Below are positions 1 through 6,967 of a stretch of 58,183 nucleotides of DNA, in pieces (positions within the stretch are counted from its first letter, which is position 1; each line of letters begins with the position of its first letter). A model generated the notes under the pieces. That model ran no database searches, was not told the origin of the DNA, and was given only the letters and a program-made list of their open reading frames with translations. The stretch lies in IMG/VR virus record IMGVR_UViG_3300032156_000010, positions 1-58,183 of that record. One strand, 5' to 3'. This DNA is from a virus. Position numbers and translations under genes: made by a program.

Positions 1-127
1 GAAAGGCCAGTCTCTCTTGCCGGCTGTTCTCCTTGCCCTTCAATCTCCGCTACAAAATGGGGTTGCGTAGGTGAGAGATACTTCGGCCTTGGAACCTTGC
101 CCGAAAGGGCAGTTTCTCTCGCCGGCT
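1..127. repeat. Terminal direct repeat, left copy (circular overlap)
   Basis: These 127 bases recur without change at 58057-58183. I read this as the closing overlap of a circular assembly, giving a unit of 58,056 bp. A true fixed terminal repeat of this length is possible but less likely, because the repeat cuts through the middle of a Y-RNA-like hairpin rather than ending at a functional boundary. Confidence 0.9.
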
Positions 128-138
128 GTTCTCCCCAT
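57..138 (+). ncRNA. Y-RNA-like hairpin 2 (no tRNA domain)
   Basis: Second of three tandem hairpins upstream of the Ro60 gene. Outer stem ATGGGG (57-62) pairs with CCCCAT (133-138). An internal loop with TTGCGTA on one side and GGCTGTT on the other follows, then a 9-bp stem GGTGAGAGA/TCTCTCGCC, and an apical GCCC-GAAA-GGGC hairpin. The loop sequences are shared with the hairpins at 58010-58093 and 158-286, while the stems differ by compensating changes, which supports a conserved RNA structure. The paired GG..TNCGTAGG / CCGGCTGTT block resembles the Ro-binding site of Y RNAs in position and shape; this assignment is inference from the adjacent Ro60 gene. Confidence 0.75.
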
Positions 139-157
139 TCTCATAAAGTCGTTAAGA

Positions 158-286
158 CCGGGTGTCGTAGGCGACGGATACTTCGACTTATAATCGAGAG
201 GTCGCGGGTTCGATTCCCGTCTGAGTCTTCGGGCTCGGTAGCTCAGTGGCAGAGCGCTTCCGTACCGTCACCGGCTGTTACCCCGG
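158..286 (+). ncRNA. yrlA: YrlA-type Y RNA with tRNA-like domain
   Basis: Outer stem CCGGGT (158-163) pairs with ACCCCGG (280-286). The shared internal loop (GTCGTA / GGCTGTT) and a second stem GGCGACGG/CCGTCACC follow. The tip is a circularly permuted tRNA-like fold: anticodon-like loop CTTATAA at 187-193, variable AGGTC, T arm at 204-220 with loop TTCGATT, acceptor 3' strand CTGAGTC at 221-227, a TTCG tetraloop at 228-231, acceptor 5' strand GGCTCGG at 232-238, TA, and D arm GCTC/GAGC at 241-255. All seven acceptor pairs form (two are G-T). Bacterial YrlA RNAs bind Ro60 orthologues and carry exactly such a tRNA mimic with a closed acceptor stem. The Ro60 gene starts 34 bases downstream. Confidence 0.88.
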
Positions 287-294
287 CTTTTTTT
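270..294 (+). terminator. Rho-independent terminator after the Y RNAs
   Basis: ACCGG and CCCGG can pair around a short loop and are followed by seven T residues (288-294). The 3' strand is the same one that closes the outer stem of the YrlA-type RNA, so the RNA 3' end and the terminator coincide. Some readthrough would be needed to express the Ro60 gene from the same promoter. Confidence 0.65.
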
Positions 295-320
295 ATTTCA
301 ACAGAGGGAGGGCTTCCACA

Positions 321-1850
321 ATGACACCTTTCAACAAATCCACTCAAGGCTCCGAGAAGACCGTCAATTTTGAGGGCGACCTGGCTTTCAATATGGGGCC
401 CCGAGAGGCGCTCTACGCGCTGGCTTGCACATCGAGCCTCCGGCCGAAATTCTATGTACCGGAAGTGGCGAACGAACTAAAGCGGCTGCGGGCACTGATT
501 AAGCGAGTGCCGGCCGAGTTCGTCGCCAAGCTGGCCGTCTATGTTAGGGAGAAGATGTATCTGCGGACAATGCCGCTGGTACTGGCCGTGGAGCTCTGCA
601 GGGTCCACAAGGGCGACGATCTAGTGCGACGGACCGTCCGGCGGGTCATCAAACGGGCCGACGAACTGGCCGAGATTCTGGCCTACTTTGCGGCGGCCGA
701 GGATCGGATCAGCAGGGATCCGCGGTCGAAGATTTTGAACCGGCTGCCGAAGCAGCTCCGCCTCGGGCTGGCCGACGCCTTTAATACCTTCGACGCATAT
801 CAGCTTGCCAAATACGATCGGGAAACGGCGATCAGACTGCGGGACGTCATGTTCCTTGTCCATCCGAAACCGAAGGATGCGAGCCAGGCCGAGATATTCA
901 AGCGCCTGGCCGAGCAGAGGCTTGAGACGCCCTACACCTGGGAGACCGAATTGTCGGCGAAGGGGAATAAAAAGGAGACCTGGGAGGGGCTGATCGATTC
1001 GGGCAAGGTCGGCTATATGGCCCTGCTGCGAAACTTGCGGAACATTCTCAGAGCTGGCGTCTCCAAGAATCACCTCAAGGCGGTCTGCGACAAGATCAGC
1101 AATTCGGTCGAGGTCGCCAAATCTCGTCAACTTCCCTTTCGGTATTTTTCCGCCTATGTTGAGATCTCCGGCAGCGATCAAGCTGTCTTCGAGAAAGCGG
1201 CCGTTTTATTGGCTCTTGAGGCGGCGACTCTTGCCTCGATCGTCAACGTGGCGATCAGCGAGGAGCGGGTCGTGGTGGCCTGCGATTTTTCGGGTTCCAT
1301 GCAGCACAACGTTTCCGAAAAGTCGGTCATCCAAAACCTGGATATCGGGATCGTCCTTGGGGCTCTCCTGAAAAGCAATCGGAAGACGGCGGTGGTCGGT
1401 ATCTTCGGAGATGAATGGAAGGTGATCGATTTTCCGCCCGGCAATATTCTCGGTAATTGCCTCGCTATGCGGAGACGGATTGGGGAAGTGGGTTATTCGA
1501 CTAACGGCCACCTGGCTGTCGAATGGGCCATCGCGAACAAGATCGAAGCCGATCGTTTTTGCATTTTTACAGATTGCCAACTTTGGGATTCGACCTGGGA
1601 TTTGCCTGTCCGCGGATTAAGAATTTCCGGCTATGGAGCGATGAATGATGCTTGGAACAAATACCAGGCTCTTTATCCCAAGGCCCGGCTGACGCTGTTC
1701 GACTTGACCGGCTACGGGACAACGCCGATTTCACTGAGAAGGCGAGACGTGACGCTGATCGCCGGCTGGTCCGATAAGGTTTTCGATGCCCTGGCCGCGA
1801 TCGAGCGAGGCGAGGAGGCTGTATCGGAAGTCGAAAAGATGGAGATATAG
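321..1850 (+). CDS. rsr: Ro60 orthologue (Rsr), TROVE-domain RNA-binding protein
   Basis: A 509-residue protein with the two parts of Ro60: an N-terminal helical-repeat TROVE ring (about residues 1-310) and a C-terminal von Willebrand A domain with a MIDAS motif DFSGS near residue 322. Ro60 is a ring that holds misfolded or structured RNAs in its cavity and Y RNAs on its outer surface; in bacteria the Y RNA can tether Rsr to the exonuclease PNPase. The start at 321 follows a GGGAGGG ribosome site. Three Y-RNA-like hairpins sit directly upstream, so the phage carries a complete Ro/Y pair. Its role in infection is not visible here; stabilising or processing phage or host RNA is the likely theme. 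Confidence 0.93.
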   Translation: MTPFNKSTQGSEKTVNFEGDLAFNMGPREALYALACTSSLRPKFYVPEVANELKRLRALIKRVPAEFVAKLAVYVREKMYLRTMPLVLAVELCRVHKGDDLVRRTVRRVIKRADELAEILAYFAAAEDRISRDPRSKILNRLPKQLRLGLADAFNTFDAYQLAKYDRETAIRLRDVMFLVHPKPKDASQAEIFKRLAEQRLETPYTWETELSAKGNKKETWEGLIDSGKVGYMALLRNLRNILRAGVSKNHLKAVCDKISNSVEVAKSRQLPFRYFSAYVEISGSDQAVFEKAAVLLALEAATLASIVNVAISEERVVVACDFSGSMQHNVSEKSVIQNLDIGIVLGALLKSNRKTAVVGIFGDEWKVIDFPPGNILGNCLAMRRRIGEVGYSTNGHLAVEWAIANKIEADRFCIFTDCQLWDSTWDLPVRGLRISGYGAMNDAWNKYQALYPKARLTLFDLTGYGTTPISLRRRDVTLIAGWSDKVFDALAAIERGEEAVSEVEKMEI

Positions 1851-1852
1851 AG

Positions 1853-2041
1853 ATGGGCGACACGGGCGATATCTGGCGGGCCTTTAAGGAACAGGAACGG
1901 ATAAGAAAGGCTCAATTGGGGATCGATTGCCCCGGCTGCCCGAAAGTCCAGCCCAAGCGTATTCCCTCACGCCTCCTGCCCGGCCAGGTTTGTCGAGTAT
2001 GTGGTTATCGAGTCCCGCGGATGAAGTTGACGACACAATGA
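1853..2041 (+). CDS. Small two-CxxC zinc-ribbon-like protein
   Basis: A 62-residue protein starting two bases after the Rsr stop. Two paired-cysteine knuckles, CPGCP and CRVCG, lie about 22 residues apart, the layout of a zinc ribbon. The first 20 residues look helical and charged. No specific family is recognised. Tight packing behind rsr suggests co-expression, and its stop overlaps the next start (ATGA). Confidence 0.7.
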   Translation: MGDTGDIWRAFKEQERIRKAQLGIDCPGCPKVQPKRIPSRLLPGQVCRVCGYRVPRMKLTTQ

Positions 2042-2304
2042 AGTGGCGGCATTTTAAACGTGGAGCCTATCGAGAAGCCCTCGCTCATATCTATGCCGGC
2101 GGTATTGCCATCCATGATACGGGCATGAAACGGAACGGAAAAGAGACGGCTCACCTTCTCGCCGACGGAACTCTGCTATTCAAGGCGGCTGCGGATTTGG
2201 GGCTATCTGAAAAATATTTACAGATGACGCCTCGGCCGCACTTCGATCTGTTCGGATGGCCGCTGACACACGCGTTGGCTAGGTGCGAGTTGATGTCCGA
2301 ATAG
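2038..2304 (+). CDS. DUF4031-like protein
   Basis: An 88-residue protein whose start overlaps the previous stop. The segment with HLLADGTLLFKAAADLG followed by PHFDLFGWPL matches the pattern of DUF4031 proteins, in which an HxxADt...PHYD signature is typical. The function of that family is not established. It closes the rsr gene group; the inverted structured element begins 26 bases downstream on the other strand. Confidence 0.6.
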   Translation: MKWRHFKRGAYREALAHIYAGGIAIHDTGMKRNGKETAHLLADGTLLFKAAADLGLSEKYLQMTPRPHFDLFGWPLTHALARCELMSE

Positions 2305-2329
2305 GCATCTATGCTAAGATTGAAGGGTC

Positions 2330-2440
2330 TTTTTTTTGCCCCTACAGCCCCTGAGAACCCGCTCTTGACCCCTCTCCACAGGCCCCGCCATTAAATGCAC
2401 CAGGCGCGTTTGTAGGCCCATCCTGAGGGTCCTCGTTGGT
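2330..2440 (-). ncRNA. Structured repeat element, copy 1 (inverted relative to copy 2)
   Basis: About 110 bp that recur, reversed, at 39795-39904 with only a few differences: one loop base, one inserted G and one C-to-T change. Read on the minus strand the element ends in a run of eight A residues. It can fold into a three-part stem with a possible pseudoknot (details at copy 2), and the differences fall mostly in loops or keep pairing through G-T. It lies between the rsr group and the HNH gene. Whether it acts as RNA, as a recombination site or as a mobile element cannot be told from the sequence. Confidence 0.6.
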
Positions 2441-2485
2441 TATCAGAGAGGGAAAGGACCGCGCAAGGGTAGGATTAGGCCATAA

Positions 2486-2746
2486 ATGAGCCCGATGGAC
2501 CGCCTCCTCTATCATCCTGATTGGGAGCGGATTTCGCTCCACGTCCGGGAGCGGGCCGGCTGGCGCTGCGAATTGTGCCGGACTAAACAGAATATGCTTA
2601 CGCGGAGTGGCGGGCCGGTTGTACTGACCGTTCATCATATCAACGGCGATCTCTCAGACAATCGGCGGGTGAATCTCATCGCCCTTTGTCAGAGGTGCCA
2701 TCTCCGGCTCAACCTGCCATTTAAGACGAGAAAAAGAAAGCGATGA
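2486..2746 (+). CDS. HNH endonuclease
   Basis: An 86-residue protein with a clear HNH (beta-beta-alpha metal) motif: CELC, then VHHINGD, then NLIALCQRCHLRLN, giving the paired cysteine zinc site and catalytic His/Asn/His. Phage HNH proteins of this size are either homing nucleases or partners of the large terminase in packaging. It overlaps the next gene by four bases and follows structured element copy 1, so a homing or mobile role tied to that element is also possible. Confidence 0.88.
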   Translation: MSPMDRLLYHPDWERISLHVRERAGWRCELCRTKQNMLTRSGGPVVLTVHHINGDLSDNRRVNLIALCQRCHLRLNLPFKTRKRKR

Positions 2747-3225
2747 TCTCCACGGCCGAAGATATTAAAAAGGCATTCCGAGGACACTATCTAGGGCGCA
2801 TCCAAGATGTTGGCCTTTTCGAATTCGGGATTGAGCACTATGTGCACCTCCGAGAATGGATTGATCACAACTATTCGGATAGTTATCATAAATGTATTTT
2901 CGACGCCTTTATGATCCGAAATTTCGGGAACGTATTCCGAGGATTTGAATTCAAAATCAGTCTGTCGGATTTTCTTCGAGACAAGTTGGCGGGAAAGTGG
3001 AAAAAATATCTCAAATATTGCCATTTTTTTTATTGGGTCTGCCCCGAAGGGTTGATCAAGGTGGCGGAAGTAGAATCTCCGGCCGGGCTCATTTGGATCA
3101 CTCAGGAAGGTTATTTGAGTATTAGAAAAAGGCCGAAGCGGCGAGATGTGGATCCAAAAATAATTCCCGCCATTCTTTTCAGTTTTGCCGCCCGCGTCAA
3201 GATACGGCGCGAGGATTTCTTTTAA
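2743..3225 (+). CDS. MmcB-like PD-(D/E)XK nuclease family protein
   Basis: A 160-residue protein. The core FEFKISLSDFLRDK with GKWKKYLKY and later FYWVCPEGLI...AEVESPAGLIW follows the pattern of MmcB-family DNA-repair proteins, which have a restriction-endonuclease-like fold. The E-F-K at the start of the core would be part of the catalytic D/E-x-K triad. Starts by overlapping the HNH stop (ATGA), so the two nucleases are translationally coupled. Confidence 0.65.
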   Translation: MISTAEDIKKAFRGHYLGRIQDVGLFEFGIEHYVHLREWIDHNYSDSYHKCIFDAFMIRNFGNVFRGFEFKISLSDFLRDKLAGKWKKYLKYCHFFYWVCPEGLIKVAEVESPAGLIWITQEGYLSIRKRPKRRDVDPKIIPAILFSFAARVKIRREDFF

Positions 3226-3233
3226 GGAGGAAA

Positions 3234-3491
3234 ATGATGGGCATTGAGCAAGTACTTATCAGCGAAGGATATCTTAATTGTGCCGTCCACTTTTCTTTGA
3301 CGAAGGATATCAGCGACCCCGCCACTCCAATCGAACTTATGCTTCAAGTCTGGACACCGCCGCATGGATATGAAAAGGTCACGCTCCTTGTTTTAGAGAA
3401 AGGAAAAATCATTTTCGGGGAGAAGGTCAAAGAGAGGGTGGTCGCAGCGTTAGAGAAATACAATCGGGCTAAATTATCGGGCCGAGACTAA
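3234..3491 (+). CDS. Hypothetical protein
   Basis: An 85-residue protein of unknown function with alternating hydrophobic and polar residues suggesting beta strands and a charged C-terminal helix. Two adjacent ATG codons are possible; the second, at 3237, is better spaced (six bases) from the AAGGAGG site. No family recognised. Confidence 0.6.
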   Translation: MMGIEQVLISEGYLNCAVHFSLTKDISDPATPIELMLQVWTPPHGYEKVTLLVLEKGKIIFGEKVKERVVAALEKYNRAKLSGRD

Positions 3492-3504
3492 GGAGAATTA
3501 AAAA

Positions 3505-3888
3505 ATGGGCGATTTATCCAAAGATTTTTCGAGATCGGAATTCGCCTGCAAATGTGGTTGTGGATTCGATGCCGTGAAACCGTACCTGGTAGAGCAGCTT
3601 CAAAAAATGCGGGATCAGCTTGGGTTCGAAATCATCGTTGAATCCGGCTGCCGCTGCTCTCGTCACAACGCCGAAGTGAACGGCGCCGTCGACTCCTCCC
3701 ACCTGACCGGAGAGGCGGCCGACCTGAAACCGGCGGGCGGGAAACCGTGGGGCTCCGAAGTCCGATTCCGATTCATGGAAGCTGCGCTAGCAGCCCGCTT
3801 TAAGCGCGTTGGGATCGGAGAGACAATCTTTCATGTTGATATATCCACGATCTTGCCGTGGCCGAGACTGTGGCTCTACGAGAAATAG
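3505..3888 (+). CDS. M15-family peptidoglycan peptidase (endolysin)
   Basis: A 127-residue protein of the M15_3 / YcbK-like family, which cuts peptide bridges in peptidoglycan. Visible signatures are SGCRCSRHNAEVNG, then SSHLTGEAADL with the first zinc His and Asp, and a late FHVDIS with the last zinc His. Length fits a single-domain phage lysin. Lysis-type membrane proteins follow shortly after (4316, 5078), so this is one of two cell-wall enzymes in the genome; the other is the lytic transglycosylase at 50053. Confidence 0.88.
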   Translation: MGDLSKDFSRSEFACKCGCGFDAVKPYLVEQLQKMRDQLGFEIIVESGCRCSRHNAEVNGAVDSSHLTGEAADLKPAGGKPWGSEVRFRFMEAALAARFKRVGIGETIFHVDISTILPWPRLWLYEK

Positions 3889-3891
3889 GCG

Positions 3892-4296
3892 ATGATCGAG
3901 GCTTATTTTTTTGAGGACGGCAAGACGCTTTATGTCTCAAAATTTTTCACCTATTCCGTCCCGGCCTTGGATCCGCCTGGCTGGGAGCCGATGCTGAGTC
4001 CGGTACAATATAAGCCGTTCAAAAAGAGGAATCTCAGCTATTTTGCGAAACTAATCCGGGATGATCAGACGGTAGGAAGGAGTCTGGTGATTCACTCCGT
4101 TCATCGATGGGGCGATGATCCCCGGGATCCGTTCCGCTCTAAGCGCGAGCGCGTGACGAGGATCGGGATCGGCGACGAGAATCTTGAAACGGTGCGGCTG
4201 ATTCTTTCTCAGGCGATGACGATCGCTTTCCACCGGCCGGATTTCGTCTGCTTCGGCCGGCTTCCCTCCTTGACAACCCGGCCCCTTCTAGCCTAA
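3892..4296 (+). CDS. Hypothetical protein
   Basis: A 134-residue protein starting three bases after the endolysin stop. Rich in aromatic and basic residues, with no membrane segment or motif that I recognise. Its position between the endolysin and a membrane coiled-coil protein suggests the lysis region, but nothing in the protein itself shows that. Confidence 0.55.
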   Translation: MIEAYFFEDGKTLYVSKFFTYSVPALDPPGWEPMLSPVQYKPFKKRNLSYFAKLIRDDQTVGRSLVIHSVHRWGDDPRDPFRSKRERVTRIGIGDENLETVRLILSQAMTIAFHRPDFVCFGRLPSLTTRPLLA

Positions 4297-4315
4297 TCTT
4301 TTGGGCAGGTGACGG

Positions 4316-5056
4316 ATGGACTACAAGCGAGCATTTACCTGGCTCTGCGTTGCCGCAGTCGCCCTCCTTCTTTTCCTCGGCGCTCTGATCGGAACGATTG
4401 CCTCCGCGCGATCGATGGCTAGGGCGCTGCTAGCCGCCGAACAAAAACATTCCGCTGAACTCGAAGCGCAGATCTCTGTTCTGCGGGTCGATATCGCGGC
4501 GGCCCGGGCGGAAGCCAAGCAATCCTCGATCCTGGCGGCGGCCGCTCTCGAGCGGGCGAATGAGGAGGCGGAGGCGCGGCGCCGGGCGGCCGCGGCCGCT
4601 GCCGATGCGGAGGCGAAGCTCAAGGATGCCCCGCCCGAGACGCTCGTCGCCGAAACGCGAAGGATCCTCGGGACGGCCGAGGTATGGTATAAGCCGGAAG
4701 CCGGCACGATCGAACTTTCACTGGCCGCCTTCCGCACCGCTGCCGTCAGGCTCCACGACTGGGCGGACTTCACGCTGGTCCGCGAACCCGCCTACGCCCG
4801 CGAGATCTCCGGTCTGCGGTCGAGCCTGGCCGCCAAGGCTTCCGAAATCTCCTCGCTCAATGTTGGGATCGCCGGCCTCGAGGCGACGATCAAACTCAAG
4901 GACGAGCAGTATGCGGGGCTTCGGAATACGCTCGAGGAAATTACCCGTCTAGCCTTCGTCCCCTGGTGGGAGCGGGCATCCATCCGCTTTGCGTGGGGCA
5001 TCGGCGGTTGTGTGATAGGAACGTTGGTAGAGAGAGCGCGAGGGCGGAAAAATTAA
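4316..5056 (+). CDS. Membrane-anchored coiled-coil protein (spanin-like)
   Basis: A 246-residue protein with an N-terminal transmembrane helix (about residues 8-28), a long Ala/Glu/Lys/Arg-rich coiled coil (about 40-105), a small central domain, a second coiled stretch and a possible C-terminal membrane segment. An inner-membrane anchor followed by a periplasmic coiled coil is the outline of an i-spanin, although this one is longer than usual. Start follows GGTGACGG at 4316. An alternative is a general membrane structural protein. Confidence 0.55.
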   Translation: MDYKRAFTWLCVAAVALLLFLGALIGTIASARSMARALLAAEQKHSAELEAQISVLRVDIAAARAEAKQSSILAAAALERANEEAEARRRAAAAAADAEAKLKDAPPETLVAETRRILGTAEVWYKPEAGTIELSLAAFRTAAVRLHDWADFTLVREPAYAREISGLRSSLAAKASEISSLNVGIAGLEATIKLKDEQYAGLRNTLEEITRLAFVPWWERASIRFAWGIGGCVIGTLVERARGRKN

Positions 5057-5077
5057 CAGAAAAGGGGACACAACAGA

Positions 5078-5476
5078 ATGGCGCTTGAAACCGTGAATAT
5101 CAGCAAGGAGCTTCTCGGCCTGATCGGAGCCGGGGTGGCGATGGCGATTTTGGGCCAGGTTTTTATGTTCGTCAAAGTGATCCTAAGATGGGCCGGCGAT
5201 ATGAAAAAGAAAAACGAGCAAAAACGGATCGATGACGAACGGCAGGTTGCCGGCAATCCCGGGCCGCTGGTATCCGCCGCCCCCCTACTGACTAACGGGC
5301 AGTTGAAGTTTGCCATCAGCGAGGGTTTGAAGCCAATGCAAGAAAGCGTGAACGCTTTAAACGTGACGGTCCAAGTGTTGACGTCACAATTTGGGGGATT
5401 CAAAGAGGCCTGCTCTGAGAGGCGCAAGGAAATATGGGGCGCGATCGACGTGAAGCAAAGAAGGGGGAAGGAATGA
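5078..5476 (+). CDS. Holin-like single-span membrane protein
   Basis: A 132-residue protein with one hydrophobic span (about residues 12-35, GLIGAGVAMAILGQVFMFVKV) and a charged cytoplasmic part containing a short helix. Placed after the endolysin and the coiled-coil membrane protein, so a holin or lysis-accessory role is reasonable. Its stop overlaps the queD start (ATGA). Confidence 0.5.
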   Translation: MALETVNISKELLGLIGAGVAMAILGQVFMFVKVILRWAGDMKKKNEQKRIDDERQVAGNPGPLVSAAPLLTNGQLKFAISEGLKPMQESVNALNVTVQVLTSQFGGFKEACSERRKEIWGAIDVKQRRGKE

Positions 5477-5892
5477 AGGGCAAGGCCAGGACGCCCGATC
5501 TTTATCTATCCATCGTCGAGCATTTCGACGCCGCTCACTTTCTGCCTCGTTACCGGGGCCCCTGTCGCCGAATGCACGGGCACACCTGGCAGGTAAAGGT
5601 GACGGTGACGCCGGAGCCGGATTTGATAATCAAGGACGGGATGCTCATCGATTTCAAGGATTTAAAAAAGATCGTCCGCACTGCCCTTCCCGATCACCGT
5701 CTCATCAACACCTTCCGGCCTTTTTTCAAGGCCAACCCGCCGACGGCCGAGAACGTGGCGCTCTATCTGGCCGAAACGCTGAGGCGAAAATTACACGTCA
5801 AAAAACTCCTCCTGTCGGAGATCGAGGTATGGGAGTCGGAGAAAGCGAGCGCGAAGCTCGTTTGCCCGATCCTGTTCTATGAAAACTCTTAA
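5473..5892 (+). CDS. queD: QueD, 6-carboxy-5,6,7,8-tetrahydropterin synthase
   Basis: A 139-residue T-fold enzyme that turns dihydroneopterin triphosphate into 6-carboxytetrahydropterin, the second step of 7-deazaguanine synthesis. Signatures: FDAAHF with the first zinc His, MHGHTW with the paired His, PTAENVALYL, and the late catalytic Glu-containing IEVWES. It overlaps the holin-like stop by four bases and the queE start by 14 bases, so the pair is co-translated. Phages use this pathway to make 7-deazaguanines for DNA or to boost host queuosine. Confidence 0.92.
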   Translation: MKGKARTPDLYLSIVEHFDAAHFLPRYRGPCRRMHGHTWQVKVTVTPEPDLIIKDGMLIDFKDLKKIVRTALPDHRLINTFRPFFKANPPTAENVALYLAETLRRKLHVKKLLLSEIEVWESEKASAKLVCPILFYENS

Positions 5893-6490
5893 CATTAACG
5901 AGTGCTTTTACAGCTTGCAGGGGGAGGGCGCCCGGGCGGGGATGCCGGCTGTTTTTCTCCGCCTGGCCGGGTGTAATCTGCGCTGTGAATTCTGCGACAC
6001 CAAATACGCTTACGACCAAGGCCAGGAATTGACAACCGAAAAGGCTGTCTGTTTGATTCATTCCAAAGCTCAAGCCGTTAATCCGCCCGTATGCAGAAAC
6101 GTCATCATAACCGGCGGCGAACCGGCGATACAAATGGATGGGCTGATGGACCTGGTGAGAAGATTGCGCGGGTGGAAACCGGCCTGGAACATAGGCATTG
6201 AGACAAATGGCACTATCGACATAAGCGGTCTCGGTCTGGACTGGATCACCGTCAGCCCTAAGCCGCCCGCCCCGCTCATCCAACGCACGGGCCATGAGTT
6301 AAAAGTCCTCTTTTTCCCGGAGCTCGAACGAAGAATCGGGATCGAAATTATTCGAAGTACGACCGAGTTTCTTTATCATTTCATCCAACCCGTCAGCATG
6401 AAGAACGTCGAGGCGGTGGTGCTGTATATAAAAAAGCATCCGCATTGGAGGCTGAGTCTACAGTGGCAGAAACTAATCGGTATCAAATAA
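5879..6490 (+). CDS. queE: QueE, 7-carboxy-7-deazaguanine synthase (radical SAM)
   Basis: A 203-residue radical SAM enzyme that rearranges 6-carboxytetrahydropterin into 7-carboxy-7-deazaguanine (CDG). The cluster-binding cysteines lie in CNLRCEFCDTKYA (about residues 32-44), with QGEGARAG before and TGGEP after, and the C-terminal WRLSLQWQKLIGIK typical of QueE. No QueC is found in the genome, so conversion to preQ0 would need the host enzyme. Downstream pathway genes are damaged (see the remnants at 6463 and about 6580). Confidence 0.93.
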   Translation: MKTLNINECFYSLQGEGARAGMPAVFLRLAGCNLRCEFCDTKYAYDQGQELTTEKAVCLIHSKAQAVNPPVCRNVIITGGEPAIQMDGLMDLVRRLRGWKPAWNIGIETNGTIDISGLGLDWITVSPKPPAPLIQRTGHELKVLFFPELERRIGIEIIRSTTEFLYHFIQPVSMKNVEAVVLYIKKHPHWRLSLQWQKLIGIK

Positions 6491-6612
6491 CCTGGGAGGA
6501 AATCTATGAGCGCCTCGAGCGCCTGCCCCCGGGCCGCCCGTGGGGAGTGCCGAGGGGCGGAGCGGTGCTGGCCGTCGCTGCCTTATTTGAAGCACATCGA
6601 ATATGCCTATAA
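6463..6612 (+). pseudogene. Truncated phosphoribosyltransferase N-terminus
   Basis: From a GTG at 6463, inside the queE end, an open frame of 49 codons encodes WEEIYERLERLPPGR followed by WGVPRGGAVLAVAALFEA. The PRGG block is the N-terminal signature of the phosphoribosyltransferases often found in phage 7-deazaguanine clusters. The frame stops at 6610-6612, long before the PRPP-binding loop, and the sequence runs into the DpdA-like C-terminus in another frame. I infer a deletion that joined the two genes. Confidence 0.6.
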
Positions 6613-6967
6613 AAACAAGATCCGCGTCCACGGCTTCGCCATGAATTCCCAAATGGTCCACGAGACGCTGCCCTTTTTCTCGATCGACAGTTCAAGCTGG
6701 ATGGCAGTCACGCGGTTTGGCAAGGCGAGCACGTTCAATGAAAAAACGGGCCGAGTTGAATACGTCGCCGTCACCCGCAAGATGCTTGCCCAGCCATATC
6801 TAAAATCCCGCATGGCCGCCAAGCTTTTTCCGCGCCGCCTGCGGTACGATCAGCCCGGAATCCGAGAGTCCGGCGCTTGGGCTCTTTTTAAGGCGGAGGC
6901 GGCCTAGAACGCGTTGGCGCGGCATCTGACGGCGATGTGGGCGGCCAAAGGAGTGACATGGGAATAA
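6506..6967 (+). pseudogene. dpdA: DpdA-like C-terminal remnant (7-deazaguanine transglycosylase)
   Basis: From about residue 26 of the frame opened by ATG 6506 the protein reads YLKHIEYAYKNKIRVHGFAM and then LPFFSIDSSSWM, the late part of the TGT-like DpdA family that swaps guanine in DNA for a 7-deazaguanine. The first ~25 residues are only an out-of-frame reading of the neighbouring phosphoribosyltransferase. The catalytic barrel is missing. A TAG at 6905-6907 then interrupts a frame that continues with HLTAMWAAKGVTWE to 6967, which looks like the family's natural C-terminus. TAG is an ordinary stop elsewhere in this genome. So the gene is deleted at the 5' side and broken near the 3' end. 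Confidence 0.65.

Noticed and set aside
181-260. An ordinary tRNA-Ile gene
   Set aside because: The T arm and 3' acceptor strand come before the 5' acceptor strand and D arm, and the acceptor is capped by TTCG, so a linear tRNA cannot form. It fits a YrlA tRNA mimic.
1-290. Group I intron or hammerhead in the tandem hairpins before rsr
   Set aside because: No P, Q, R, S core of a group I intron and no CTGANGA/GAAA hammerhead pair in the right geometry. Adjacent Ro60 gene makes Y RNAs the better explanation.
97-324. A 75-residue open frame across the RNA block
   Set aside because: No ribosome site, Arg/Ser-rich out-of-frame composition, and it lies over three structured RNAs.
2330-2746. HEARO/IsrB-type element (OMEGA RNA with its HNH nuclease)
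   Set aside because: The HNH protein is only 86 residues, without RuvC or PLMP parts, and the RNA-like element is on the opposite strand. The link is noted only as a possibility.
4269-4300. A promoter from TTGACA near 4269
   Set aside because: No acceptable -10 box at 16-18 bases; it lies in the end of a coding region.
6506-6580. A real N-terminus for the DpdA-like protein at ATG 6506
   Set aside because: The first ~25 residues are the phosphoribosyltransferase coding sequence read in the wrong frame.
6905-6907. Amber (TAG) recoding that would restore DpdA
   Set aside because: TAG ends several intact genes in this genome, for example rsr and the tail chaperone fusion, and no suppressor tRNA is seen.
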